A stretch of 64,000 nt of DNA, taken from NCBI GenBank assembly GCA_963794655.1, contig CAWCEV010000008.1, forward strand, positions 1,426,001-1,490,000, given 5' to 3'. Both the position numbers and the translations under genes were made by a program. Source of the DNA: Roseiarcus sp963794655 (GTDB taxonomy: Bacteria > Pseudomonadota > Alphaproteobacteria > Rhizobiales > Beijerinckiaceae). How positions within the stretch are numbered: the first letter of the stretch is position 1; each line of letters starts with the position of its first letter. Below the pieces are notes generated by a model, which saw nothing but the letters and a program-made list of their open reading frames with translations, had not been told where the DNA came from and ran no database searches. Shown here one piece after another: positions 49,514 to 60,329 of this stretch.

Positions 49514-49644
49514 GCCCGCGCCGCCACCCGGCGACGACGAGCTATCCTGTCGTGGAAGAGCCGTCGCAGTGGGCGCGCTTTGCCCACCGTAATCATCTCC
49601 GGCGCCCTCTGTTATGGTTTCTCCAAACCCCGAGGTTTTCCCCC

Positions 49645-51093
49645 ATGAAACTCGCCGATCCCACCCTGCTCAAGAGCCAGTGCCTCATCGACGGCAAATG
49701 GGTCGGCGAGGGAGTCGATCCGGTCGATAATCCCGCGACCGGCAAACCCATCGCGCGGGTCCCGCGCTTCGGCCATGCCGAGGCGATCGGGGCGATCGAA
49801 GCGGCGGAGCGCGCCTTCGGTCCCTGGGCGAAAGCGCTGCCGAAAGAGCGAGCGAGAATTCTGCGCCGCTGGTTCGACCTCATCATTGAGAACCGCGACG
49901 ACATCGCCCTCATCATGACCAGCGAGCAGGGCAAGCCCCTTGCCGAGGCGCTTGGCGAGGTCGACTACGCCGCTGGGTTCGTCGAGTTCTTCGGTGAGGA
50001 AGCCAAGCGGATCTATGGCGAGGTCAATCCGACCTTCCGCGCCGATTCGCGCATCGTCGTGATCAGGCAGCCGATCGGCGTTGTGGCCGCGATCACGCCG
50101 TGGAATTTTCCCGCCGCTATGATCACCCGCAAGGTCGCGCCGGCGCTCGCGGTCGGCTGTACGGTGGTCGCCAAGCCCGCGCCTGAGACGCCCCTGACCG
50201 CGCTCGCGCTCGGCGAACTTGCGCTGCGCGCCGGGATGCCGCCCGGCGTCCTCAACCTCGTGACCGGAGACGCGCCGGCGATCGGCAAGGCGATGTGCGA
50301 GCATGACGCCGTGCGCTTCATCGGCTTCACCGGCTCGACCGAGATCGGCAAGCTCCTGATGCGCCAGGCGGCGGGAACGGTGAAGAAGGTCGGGCTCGAG
50401 CTCGGCGGCAACGCGCCGTTCATCGTCTTCGACGACGCGCAGGTGGACGCCGCCGTCGAGGGCGCGATCATGTCCAAGTTCCGCAACATGGGCCAGACCT
50501 GCGTCTGCGCCAACCGCATCTACGCGCAGGACGGGATTTACGACGCCTTCGTCGCCAAGCTCACCGCCGCTGTCGGCAAGCTCAAGGTCGGCGACGGGAC
50601 GGAGGCGGGCGTGACCCAGGGGCCGCTCATCAACGAGGAGGCGGTCGAGAAGGTCGAGGCGCATGTCGCCGACGCGCTGAAGAAAGGGGCCAAGGTCACG
50701 ATCGGGGGCAAGCGCCACAAGCTCGGCCGCACCTTCTTCGAGCCCACGGTGCTTTCCGGCCTCGACCCGTCGATGCGGATCGCGAAGGAAGAGACCTTCG
50801 GCCCGGTCGCGCCGGTCTTCCGGTTCAAGGACGAGGCCGAGGCCATCCGCCTCGCCAACGACACCCAGTTCGGCCTCGCCTCCTATTTCTACGCCCGCGA
50901 CCTCGGCCGGGTGTGGCGCGTCGCCGAGGCGCTTGAATACGGCATGGTCGGGATCAATTCCGGGGTGATCTCGAGCGAACTCGCGCCGTTCGGCGGCGTC
51001 AAGGAGTCCGGCATCGGCCGCGAGGGCTCCCGCCACGGAGCCGAGGAGTTCGTCGAGATCAAGTACATGCTGATGGGCGGGCTGGACCGGTAA
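49645..51093 (+). CDS. gabD: NAD(P)-dependent succinate-semialdehyde dehydrogenase
   Basis: A 482-residue aldehyde dehydrogenase, oxidising succinate semialdehyde to succinate in GABA or related catabolism. The family features are ITPWNFPAAMITRKVAPALA, general-base Glu in LELGGNAPFIVFDDA, nucleophile Cys in FRNMGQTCVCANR, and EETFGPVAPVFRF. The N-terminus (LLKSQCLIDGKWV) and the ending FGGVKESGIGREGSRHGAEE are GabD-like. ATG 49645 was chosen by homology. No GABA transaminase gene adjoins. Confidence 0.9.
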   Translation: MKLADPTLLKSQCLIDGKWVGEGVDPVDNPATGKPIARVPRFGHAEAIGAIEAAERAFGPWAKALPKERARILRRWFDLIIENRDDIALIMTSEQGKPLAEALGEVDYAAGFVEFFGEEAKRIYGEVNPTFRADSRIVVIRQPIGVVAAITPWNFPAAMITRKVAPALAVGCTVVAKPAPETPLTALALGELALRAGMPPGVLNLVTGDAPAIGKAMCEHDAVRFIGFTGSTEIGKLLMRQAAGTVKKVGLELGGNAPFIVFDDAQVDAAVEGAIMSKFRNMGQTCVCANRIYAQDGIYDAFVAKLTAAVGKLKVGDGTEAGVTQGPLINEEAVEKVEAHVADALKKGAKVTIGGKRHKLGRTFFEPTVLSGLDPSMRIAKEETFGPVAPVFRFKDEAEAIRLANDTQFGLASYFYARDLGRVWRVAEALEYGMVGINSGVISSELAPFGGVKESGIGREGSRHGAEEFVEIKYMLMGGLDR

Positions 51094-51113
51094 GAACAGG
51101 CGGGCGTGCTCCG

Positions 51114-51590
51114 TCAGCCCTCCGCCGTCCTCCCCAGAGGCGTCGCCTCGGGCTCGCGCATCAGGTCGCGCAGCGCGATGAGCTGCGTCTCCAGCGCCGC
51201 GAGGTCGGCGTCGCCCATCCTGCCGAGGGTCGAGGCGATCCAGCGGTGCTGGACGGCGAGCGCCTTCTCCGCCATCCGGCGTCCGGCCTCGGTCAGATGG
51301 ATCGCGTGCTGACGGCGGTCGCCGGCAATCGAGCGCCGCTCGACCAGCCCGGCTTCCGCGAGCCGGTCGATCAGGCCGGAGATGTTGCCCTTGGTGACAT
51401 AGAGCCGCTTGGCCAGTTCCTGCTGGCTGACGCCTTCCTGCTCGGTCAGCGTGGTCAGGACGTCGCATTGCGGGATCGAGACGCCGATCTCGCGCAGGCG
51501 TTCGCCGACCGCCGCCTGCATCCGCGCCTCGAGCCGGATCAGCCGGAACCAGACCCGGACGGAGCGGGCGGGGTTCTGCCGGTCGGGCAT
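51114..51590 (-). CDS. MarR-family transcriptional regulator
   Basis: A 158-residue winged-helix regulator: VSIPQCDVLTTLTEQEGVSQ, then QELAKRLYVTKGNISGLIDR (recognition helix) and the wing RSIAGDRRQHAIHLTEAGRR. ATG 51590 has AAGGAG 6 nt upstream. It is divergent from the acyl-CoA ligase gene (start 51761), 170 bp apart, so it probably controls that gene or itself, with an acyl-CoA or aromatic ligand as inducer; the ligand is inference. Confidence 0.92.
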   Translation of the reverse strand: MPDRQNPARSVRVWFRLIRLEARMQAAVGERLREIGVSIPQCDVLTTLTEQEGVSQQELAKRLYVTKGNISGLIDRLAEAGLVERRSIAGDRRQHAIHLTEAGRRMAEKALAVQHRWIASTLGRMGDADLAALETQLIALRDLMREPEATPLGRTAEG

Positions 51591-51760
51591 CGGGCTCCTT
51601 TCTCTGCAGACGGGGGTTGCGCCTGCGCAAGACCTTGACGGGACGGGCCGAGTTCCACTTCCGCCGATTGCAAAGCGGGCCATGCTGCGCCAAGGTGCTC
51701 CCCCATGAACAATCCGCGCGCCGCAATCAAGCGCCGATAAGCGAAGCGGGAGGGAATCGC

Positions 51761-53389
51761 ATGTTGGGACGGATGCAGGAATGGCCCCTGCTCATGCACA
51801 AGGTGATCGATTTCGCCGCGATCCAGTTCCCGGACCAGGAGGTCGTCTCGCGGACCGTCGAAGGGCCGATGCACTCGACCGACTATCGCGCCATCCATGA
51901 GCGCGCGCTGAAAGTCGCCAAGAGGCTCGAGCGCGACGGAATCAAGATCGGCGACCGGATCGCGACGCTGGCCTGGAATGGCTACCGGCATCTCGAAAGC
52001 TGGTACGGCATCGCCGGAGCCGGCGCGGTCTATCACACGGTCAATCCGCGCCTCTTCCCCGAGCAGATCGCCTGGATCATGAACGACGCGGAAGACCGGA
52101 TGGCGCTGATCGACCTCACTTTTGTGCCGCTTCTCGAGGCGATCGCCGACAAACTGCCGACGGTCGAACGCTATGTCGTTCTCACCGACGCCGCGCACAT
52201 GCCGGCGACCAAGCTCAAGAACGCGGTCGCCTACGAGGACTGGATCGCCGAGGTCGACAGCGACTACGCCTGGAAAGAGTTCGACGAACGCACCGCCGCC
52301 GGGCTCTGCTACACCTCCGGCACCACCGGACATCCCAAGGGCGTCCTTTATTCGCATCGCTCGAACGTCCTGCATTCGATGATGGCGACCGGCCCCGAGA
52401 CCCTGACCCTCAGCGCCTACGATTCGGTCCTGCCGATCGTGCCGATGTTTCACGCCAACTCCTGGGGTCTCGCGCTCGCCTGCCTCATCCGCGGCGCGCG
52501 ACTGGTGATGCCGGGAGCAAGGCTCGACGGCGTCTCGGTCCACGAACTGCTCGAAACCGAGAAGGTGACGATGTCGGCGGCCGTCCCGACGGTCTGGCTC
52601 GGGCTGCTGCAATATCTGCGCAAGGAGCAAAAGTCGCTCTCGACGCTCAAGCTCGTGGTCATCGGCGGCTCGGCCTGTCCGCCGGAAGTCATCCGCGCCT
52701 TCGAGGAAGACTATGGGGTCGAAGTGCGCCACGCCTGGGGCATGACCGAAATGAGCCCGCTTGGCACGGTCGGCTCGTTCAAGCCGAAGCAGATGGCGCT
52801 CCCGCATAAGGACAAGCTGGCGCTGAAATCAAAGCAGGGCTGGTCGCCGTTCGGGGTCGAGATGAAGATCGTCGACGATCAGAACAACGACCTGCCGTGG
52901 GATGGCAAGCGCTTCGGCCGGCTCAAGGTCAAGGGCTTCGCGGTAGTCGAAAGCTACTTCAAGGACGAAGGCGGCAAGATCCTCGACGAGAACGGCTTCT
53001 TCGACACCGGCGACGTGGCGACGATCGATCCCGACGGCGTTATGCAGATCACTGATCGCGCGAAGGACGTGATCAAGTCGGGCGGCGAATGGATCTCGAC
53101 CATCGATATCGAGAACCTCGCCGTCGGCCACCCAGACGTGGCCGAGGCGGCGGTGATCGGCGTCGCCCACCCGAAATGGGACGAACGGCCGCTGCTCGTC
53201 GTCGTGCCGAAGGAGGGCCATTCGCCAAAGGCCGATGAGGTCCTCGACTACCTCAAGCCCCGGATCGCCAAATGGTGGATGCCCGACGACATGCAGGTGG
53301 TGAAGGAAATCCCCCATACCGCCACCGGCAAGATCAACAAGCTCAAGCTGCGGGAGACATTCAAGGGCTATAAGCTGCCGACGACCTGA
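51761..53389 (+). CDS. Medium/long-chain acyl-CoA ligase (DmdB-like)
   Basis: A 542-residue AMP-forming acyl-CoA synthetase. Motifs are CYTSGTTGHPKGVLYSHRS (P-loop), HAWGMTEMSPLGT, FFDTGDVATIDPDG, and RAKDVIKSGGEWISTIDIEN, with the acyl-adenylate catalytic Lys in TATGKINKLKLR. The N-terminus (MLGRMQEWPLLMHK) and NPRLFPEQIAWIMNDAEDR are those of fatty-acid and 3-(methylthio)propionyl-CoA ligases (FadD3/DmdB group); the substrate cannot be read. GGGAGGGAATCGC precedes the ATG. The MarR gene upstream is divergent. Confidence 0.9.
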   Translation: MLGRMQEWPLLMHKVIDFAAIQFPDQEVVSRTVEGPMHSTDYRAIHERALKVAKRLERDGIKIGDRIATLAWNGYRHLESWYGIAGAGAVYHTVNPRLFPEQIAWIMNDAEDRMALIDLTFVPLLEAIADKLPTVERYVVLTDAAHMPATKLKNAVAYEDWIAEVDSDYAWKEFDERTAAGLCYTSGTTGHPKGVLYSHRSNVLHSMMATGPETLTLSAYDSVLPIVPMFHANSWGLALACLIRGARLVMPGARLDGVSVHELLETEKVTMSAAVPTVWLGLLQYLRKEQKSLSTLKLVVIGGSACPPEVIRAFEEDYGVEVRHAWGMTEMSPLGTVGSFKPKQMALPHKDKLALKSKQGWSPFGVEMKIVDDQNNDLPWDGKRFGRLKVKGFAVVESYFKDEGGKILDENGFFDTGDVATIDPDGVMQITDRAKDVIKSGGEWISTIDIENLAVGHPDVAEAAVIGVAHPKWDERPLLVVVPKEGHSPKADEVLDYLKPRIAKWWMPDDMQVVKEIPHTATGKINKLKLRETFKGYKLPTT

Positions 53390-53399
53390 GCGAGGCTGC

Positions 53400-53526
53400 G
53401 GCCCACGCTCTCTTTGCCCTTGCGCTGCGGGCCCTGTTCGCCTATATGGCGCTCAACGACATCTCATAGCTCTCCTCGGAGAGACAAGTTGAGAGTGGGC
53501 CCCCGGCCGGGACCCGCTCTTTTTTA
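53400..53526 (+). promoter_or_regulatory. rimP leader with alternative hairpins (attenuator-like)
   Basis: The 152-bp gap before rimP contains GGCCCACGCTCTC (53400-53412), hairpin CTCTC-CTCG-GAGAG (53470-53483) and a terminator (53492-53526). GAGAGTGGGCC (53491-53501), the 5' arm of the terminator, can instead pair with 53400-53412 through 11 base pairs with a 2-nt bulge. Mutually exclusive folds of this kind are the hallmark of attenuation. A rimP leader has been described in alphaproteobacteria (recollection, Rfam). Confidence 0.6.
53492..53526 (+). terminator. Intrinsic terminator upstream of rimP
   Basis: AGAGTGGG (53492-53499) pairs with CCCGCTCT (53513-53520), one G-U pair, around a GC-rich inner stem (CCCGGCCGGG), followed by TTTTTTATT. 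It lies 16 bp before the rimP start ATG, so read-through must be controlled for the operon to be expressed from an upstream promoter. Confidence 0.75.
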
Positions 53527-53541
53527 TTGCCGCAAGGTCGC

Positions 53542-54291
53542 ATGGTCGAAGCGCCGCATCGAGCCACTGCAGAACCCGCCGAAGGGCTCGACGAGGCGCG
53601 CCTAATCGAGGATGCGGGCGCAAGCCAGCGCGTCGGCCGGATCGCGGCGCAGGTCGCGCGGGATCTCGGCTACCGACTGGTCCGGGTCAAGATTTCCGCC
53701 GCCGCCGGCGCCACGGTTCAGATCATGGCGGAGCGGCCGGACGGGACGATGTCGATTGAGGACTGCGAGCGCCTGAGCCAGGCGCTGTCGCCGGCCTTCG
53801 ACGTCGAGGAGCCGATGACACAGGCCTACCGGCTGGAGGTTTCCTCGCCCGGCATCGATCGTCCGCTGGTGCGCGAATCGGATTTCGCCCGCGCGGTCGG
53901 CCATGAGGCTCGGGTCGAGATGGCGGTCGCGATCAACGGACGCAAGCGTTTTCGCGGACGCCTCATGGGCGTCGCGCCCGGTCCGGAGGGACCCGCGGCG
54001 ACGATGACGCTGATTGCAGACGACAAGAGCGAGACCAAGGTCGAGCTGCCGATCCGCGCCATGGCCGAGGCGAGGCTCGTGTTGACCGAGGACCTCATCC
54101 GCGCCTCGCTCAGGCGCGAGAAAGCGGCCCTCAAGGACGCGAAGCGGCCGGCCGGAAACGGGGCCGAAGCCAGCCCGAATCGAAATCGGGCGCTCGCGCC
54201 CGGAACGAAATCGAACGCATTCAAAGCCGCGGCCCGCGGCGCGGCGGCGAAGCCGCTCGGGCCTGATGAAGGAGACCACAATGGCCGTTAG
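53542..54291 (+). CDS. rimP: Ribosome maturation factor RimP
   Basis: Needed for 30S subunit maturation; first gene of the rimP-nusA-infB operon. The 249-residue protein is longer than typical (about 150-200) owing to a basic Ala/Lys/Arg-rich C-terminal tail after residue 190. The conserved core has YRLVRVKISAAAGATVQIMA, MSIEDCERLSQALSPAFDVE and YRLEVSSPGIDRPLVRESDF. ATG 53542 is chosen; a TTG five codons upstream is possible. Its end overlaps the nusA start by 11 bp. Confidence 0.93.
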   Translation: MVEAPHRATAEPAEGLDEARLIEDAGASQRVGRIAAQVARDLGYRLVRVKISAAAGATVQIMAERPDGTMSIEDCERLSQALSPAFDVEEPMTQAYRLEVSSPGIDRPLVRESDFARAVGHEARVEMAVAINGRKRFRGRLMGVAPGPEGPAATMTLIADDKSETKVELPIRAMAEARLVLTEDLIRASLRREKAALKDAKRPAGNGAEASPNRNRALAPGTKSNAFKAAARGAAAKPLGPDEGDHNGR

Positions 54292-55870
54292 CGCCAACCA
54301 ACTCGAACTGTTGCAAATCGTCGACGCCGTCGCGCGGGAAAAATCGATCGACCGCGGAATCGTGCTCGCGTCGATGGAAGACGCGATGCAGAAGGCTGCG
54401 CGTTCGCGCTACGGCCAGGAAACCGAGGTTCGCGCCGAGATCAATCCGAAAACCGGCGAAATTCGGTTCTCTCGGCTGCTACTCGTCGTCGACGAGGTCG
54501 AGAACGAAGCGACACAGATGACGCTCGTGGAGGCGCAGAAGAAGAACCCCTCGGCCCAGATCGGCGACTGGATCGCCGAATCCCTGCCCCCGTTCGACTA
54601 CGGGCGCATCCCTGCCCAGGCGTCGAAGCAGGTCCTGGTCCAGAAGATCCGCGAGGCCGAACGCGACAAGCAATACGATGTCTACAAGGACCGCATCGGC
54701 GAAATCATCAACGGCGCGGTCAAGCGCGTCGAATACGGCAACGTCGTGGTCGATCTCGGCGGCTCCGGAGCGGGCGAAGCGGTCGTGCGGCGCGACGAAT
54801 TGATCCCGCGCGAGATGTTCCGCCCCGGCGACCGCATCCGCGCCTATGTCTACGACGTCCGCCGCGAGGCCCGCGGGCCCCAGATCTTCCTGTCCCGCAC
54901 CCATCCCCAGTTCACCGCCAAGCTGTTCACCCAGGAAGTGCCCGAAATCTACGACGGCATCGTCGAGGTGAAGTCGGTGGCCCGCGATCCCGGCTCGCGC
55001 GCCAAGATCGCGGTCATGTCGAACGATTCTTCGATCGACCCGGTCGGCGCGTGCGTCGGCATGCGCGGATCAAGGGTGCAGGCGGTGGTCAACGAGCAGC
55101 AGGGCGAGAAGATCGACATCATTCCCTGGTCTCCTGACGCTGCGACCTTCATCGTCAACGCGCTTCAGCCGGCCGAGGTGATGAAAGTCGTGCTCGATGA
55201 GGATTCGACCCGTATCGAGGTTGTCGTGCCCGACGATCAGCTGTCGCTGGCGATCGGCCGGCGCGGACAGAATGTCCGCCTCGCCTCGCAGCTCACCGGC
55301 TGGGACATCGATATCCTGACCGAAGCCGAGGAATCCGAGCGCCGGCAGAAGGAATTCGCCGAACGCACGCAGACCTTCATGGAGGCGCTCGACGTCGACG
55401 AGACGGTCGCCCAGCTCCTGGCCTCCGAAGGCTTCCGCACGGTCGATGAAATCGCCTATGTCGAGCCGCGCGAGCTCGCGTCGATCGAAGGCTTCGACGC
55501 CGACACCGCAGCCGAGATCCAGGCGCGTGCGCAAGGGCACCTGGCCCGGATCGAAGCCGAGTTCGACGACCAGCGCAAGGCGCTCGGGGTGTCCGACGAT
55601 CTCAAGGAGATCGAGGGCCTCACCACGCCGATGCTGGTCAAGCTCGGCGAGAACGGCGTCAAGTCGCTCGAGGATCTCGCCGATTGCGCCAGCGACGACC
55701 TCGTCGGGTGGACCGATGGCGACACTGCGAAACCCGGCTTCCTCAGCGGCTTCGACGTGTCGCGGGCGCAGGCCGACGCGATGATCCTGGATGCGCGCGT
55801 CCGTGAGGGCTGGATCGAGGCGCCCGCGCCGGAGCCCGTCGCGGAAGCCGCGGAAGGCGAAGGCGCCTGA
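54281..55870 (+). CDS. nusA: Transcription termination/antitermination factor NusA
   Basis: A 529-residue RNA polymerase-binding factor controlling pausing, termination and antitermination. The domains are: N-terminal RNAP-binding (AREKSIDRGIVLASMEDAMQ), S1 (GEIINGAVKRVEYGNVVVDL), two KH domains (ACVGMRGSRVQAVVNE and LAIGRRGQNVRLASQLTGWD) and two C-terminal acidic helix-hairpin repeats (LLASEGFRTVDEIAYV, and KLGENGVKSLEDLAD). ATG 54281 has GAAGGAG 6 nt upstream. It may autoregulate through the rimP leader, as in other bacteria. Confidence 0.96.
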   Translation: MAVSANQLELLQIVDAVAREKSIDRGIVLASMEDAMQKAARSRYGQETEVRAEINPKTGEIRFSRLLLVVDEVENEATQMTLVEAQKKNPSAQIGDWIAESLPPFDYGRIPAQASKQVLVQKIREAERDKQYDVYKDRIGEIINGAVKRVEYGNVVVDLGGSGAGEAVVRRDELIPREMFRPGDRIRAYVYDVRREARGPQIFLSRTHPQFTAKLFTQEVPEIYDGIVEVKSVARDPGSRAKIAVMSNDSSIDPVGACVGMRGSRVQAVVNEQQGEKIDIIPWSPDAATFIVNALQPAEVMKVVLDEDSTRIEVVVPDDQLSLAIGRRGQNVRLASQLTGWDIDILTEAEESERRQKEFAERTQTFMEALDVDETVAQLLASEGFRTVDEIAYVEPRELASIEGFDADTAAEIQARAQGHLARIEAEFDDQRKALGVSDDLKEIEGLTTPMLVKLGENGVKSLEDLADCASDDLVGWTDGDTAKPGFLSGFDVSRAQADAMILDARVREGWIEAPAPEPVAEAAEGEGA

Positions 55871-55892
55871 TAACAGCGGGAGATGGCTCGAT

Positions 55893-56606
55893 TTGCGAAC
55901 CGGCGGTTTGATCGATGAAGCGGGGTCGGAGCGGACCTGCATTGTCACGGGGACCAAAGACGCCCCCGAGGCGATGCTGCGCTTTGTCCTCGGCCCCGAT
56001 GGATCGGTTGTTCCCGATATTCGCCGCAAGCTGCCGGGCCGCGGGGTCTGGACGCGGTTGAGCTCAGAGGCGGTGAAGCGGGCGGCCGCCAAGCAGGCGT
56101 TCTCGCGCGCGTTTCGGGCCAAGGCCGAGGCGCCCGCCGCGCTCGCCGAGGCGGTCGACGCCCTCCTCGAACGCGACGCGCTGCAGTCGCTCTCGCTCGC
56201 CAACAAGGCAGGCCTGGTCGTCGCGGGGGCGTTCAAGGTCAATTCGGCGATCGAGTCTGGCCCGATCGCGGCGCTCATTCAGGCAAGCGACGGCGCGCCG
56301 GACGGAGCGAGCAAGCGAGCCCAGGTCCTCACCGCCGCCCTGGGCCCAGCGGCCAAAGCCGTCGCCCGCGTCGAAGTGTTCACGTCGCGGCAATTGGATT
56401 TGGCATTGGGGAGGGCAAATGTGATACATGCTGCGCTCAAACAGGGCGCAGCGAGTTCGGCCTTTCTCGCGAGGGCGGACCGTTTGCGCCGCTATCGCGA
56501 AAGCGAAGCGGACGCGACAACCAGGACAGAGCGCGGCGGCGCGCCGGCCGAACAGGCCGGAACGCTTGGCAGGCCCATAGAATTGGCTGAAAGGCCAAGC
56601 GGTTAG
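55893..56606 (+). CDS. YlxR-L7Ae fusion RNA-binding protein
   Basis: About 237 residues. The N-terminal part is a YlxR (DUF448) domain (ERTCIVTGTKDAPEAMLRFV, then KLPGRGVWTRLSSEAVKRAA); the middle and C-terminus resemble an L7Ae/L30e ribosomal-protein-like fold (LSLANKAGLVVAGAFKVNSA, ALGRANVIHAALKQG). This fusion is common in alphaproteobacterial rimP operons. There is no ATG in the right place; TTG 55893 after a GGGAG is the likely start, TTG 55908 an alternative. It is a nucleic-acid-binding protein whose precise role is open. Confidence 0.85.
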   Translation: MRTGGLIDEAGSERTCIVTGTKDAPEAMLRFVLGPDGSVVPDIRRKLPGRGVWTRLSSEAVKRAAAKQAFSRAFRAKAEAPAALAEAVDALLERDALQSLSLANKAGLVVAGAFKVNSAIESGPIAALIQASDGAPDGASKRAQVLTAALGPAAKAVARVEVFTSRQLDLALGRANVIHAALKQGAASSAFLARADRLRRYRESEADATTRTERGGAPAEQAGTLGRPIELAERPSG

Positions 56607-56614
56607 GAATAGGC

Positions 56615-59266
<2,652 letters not shown>

Positions 59267-59294
59267 CGGACCGTCCGCCATTTGAGAGCCGCCG

Positions 59295-59861
59295 ATGAGA
59301 GGCCAGACAACCCGCGCCGCCGAAGGCTTCGACCGCCGCTCCTTCACGGTGGCCGAGATTCTGCGCATGCAGGAAACGGGCATCATCTCCGAGGAAGAGA
59401 ACTTCGAGCTGATCGAAGGCGAGATCGTGCCCATGCAGGCGAAGTCTCACGCCCATGAGCTCATCAAGACGACTCTGACCATCGCAATCGCCCGGGCGCT
59501 ACCCGACGCTTTGTGGATGGGGGTCGAGTCGACCCTCTATCTCAGCGCCAACACTTTCGTCGAGCCGGACCTGACCGTCTACCCGAGAGGCCGGAAGCTC
59601 GAGGACGTGAAAGGCTCCGACATTCTGCTCGCGATCGAAGTCGCTGCGACGACGCTGGCCTATGATCGCGGATTGAAGGCGAAACTCTATGCCCGCTACG
59701 GCGTTCGCGAACTCTGGGTGATCGACGCCGCCCGGCGCGCGACCTTCGTCCATCAAGGCACAGAGCACGGCGGCTGGCGCTCGATTGTCGAGCGCGGGCC
59801 GGACGAGGCGCTGACGCACCCGGTCCTGCCGGGTTTCTCCGTCAGGCTCGCGTCGGCTTAG
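59295..59861 (+). CDS. Uma2-family (DUF820) PD-(D/E)xK-type protein
   Basis: A 188-residue protein of the Uma2/DUF820 group, a restriction-endonuclease-like fold: HELIKTTLTIAIARAL, VEPDLTVYPRGRKL (metal-binding Asp), LLAIEVAATTLAYDRGLKAK (Glu and Lys region) and YARYGVRELWVIDAARR. It sits inside the translation operon between infB (29 bp upstream) and rbfA, where no nuclease gene is normally found. Uma2 proteins multiply in cyanobacteria and actinobacteria with unknown function. An inserted foreign gene is likely. Confidence 0.85.
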   Translation: MRGQTTRAAEGFDRRSFTVAEILRMQETGIISEEENFELIEGEIVPMQAKSHAHELIKTTLTIAIARALPDALWMGVESTLYLSANTFVEPDLTVYPRGRKLEDVKGSDILLAIEVAATTLAYDRGLKAKLYARYGVRELWVIDAARRATFVHQGTEHGGWRSIVERGPDEALTHPVLPGFSVRLASA

Positions 59862-59915
59862 CGCCGCCTGCCGCCCGTCCGACCAAACGCCGCGTCGCGT
59901 GCGAGGTTCAGCTCC

Positions 59916-60329
59916 ATGTCCCGCTCCTTCTCCAAGCCGCACAGCACGAGCCACAGGCTGGATCGCGTCGGCGAGCTCGTCCGCCATGCGATCGCCGAAA
60001 TCCTCGCCCGCGGCGAGGTGCGCGATGAGGCGCTCGATCGCCGGCCGCTGACCATCCCCTCCGTGCGCATGTCGCCCGACCTCAAGCTCGCGACGGTTCT
60101 AGTGATGCCGCTCGGCGGCGAGGGCGCCGCGGCGGCGATCGAGGCGCTCGACCGGCACAAGAAAGAGCTGCGCGCTCTCGTCGCGCGGCGCGTCAATCTC
60201 AAGTTTGCTCCCGATCTGCGCTTCGCCCTCGATAAGAGCTTCGAGGCGCAGGCGCGCATGGATGCGCTCCTGAGGTCGCCGGCTGTGGCGCGGGACATCA
60301 AGAGCCGCGACGACGAGATCCAGGGATGA
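59916..60329 (+). CDS. rbfA: Ribosome-binding factor A
   Basis: A 137-residue KH-like 30S maturation and cold-shock protein. Family segments are RLDRVGELVRHAIAEILARG, LTIPSVRMSPDLKLATVLVM and LKFAPDLRFALDKSFEAQAR. The C-terminal tail ends on ATGA, the shared start of truB. In most genomes infB is followed directly by rbfA; here Uma2 comes between. Confidence 0.95.
   Translation: MSRSFSKPHSTSHRLDRVGELVRHAIAEILARGEVRDEALDRRPLTIPSVRMSPDLKLATVLVMPLGGEGAAAAIEALDRHKKELRALVARRVNLKFAPDLRFALDKSFEAQARMDALLRSPAVARDIKSRDDEIQG

Noticed and set aside
49612..51726. Minus-strand 704-codon frame opposite gabD
   Set aside because: Antisense shadow of gabD joined to a shadow of the marR gene; no recognisable protein.
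53390..53541. Initiator tRNA gene before rimP, as in enterobacteria
   Set aside because: No tRNA cloverleaf or CCA end could be formed; the gap is explained by the leader hairpins.
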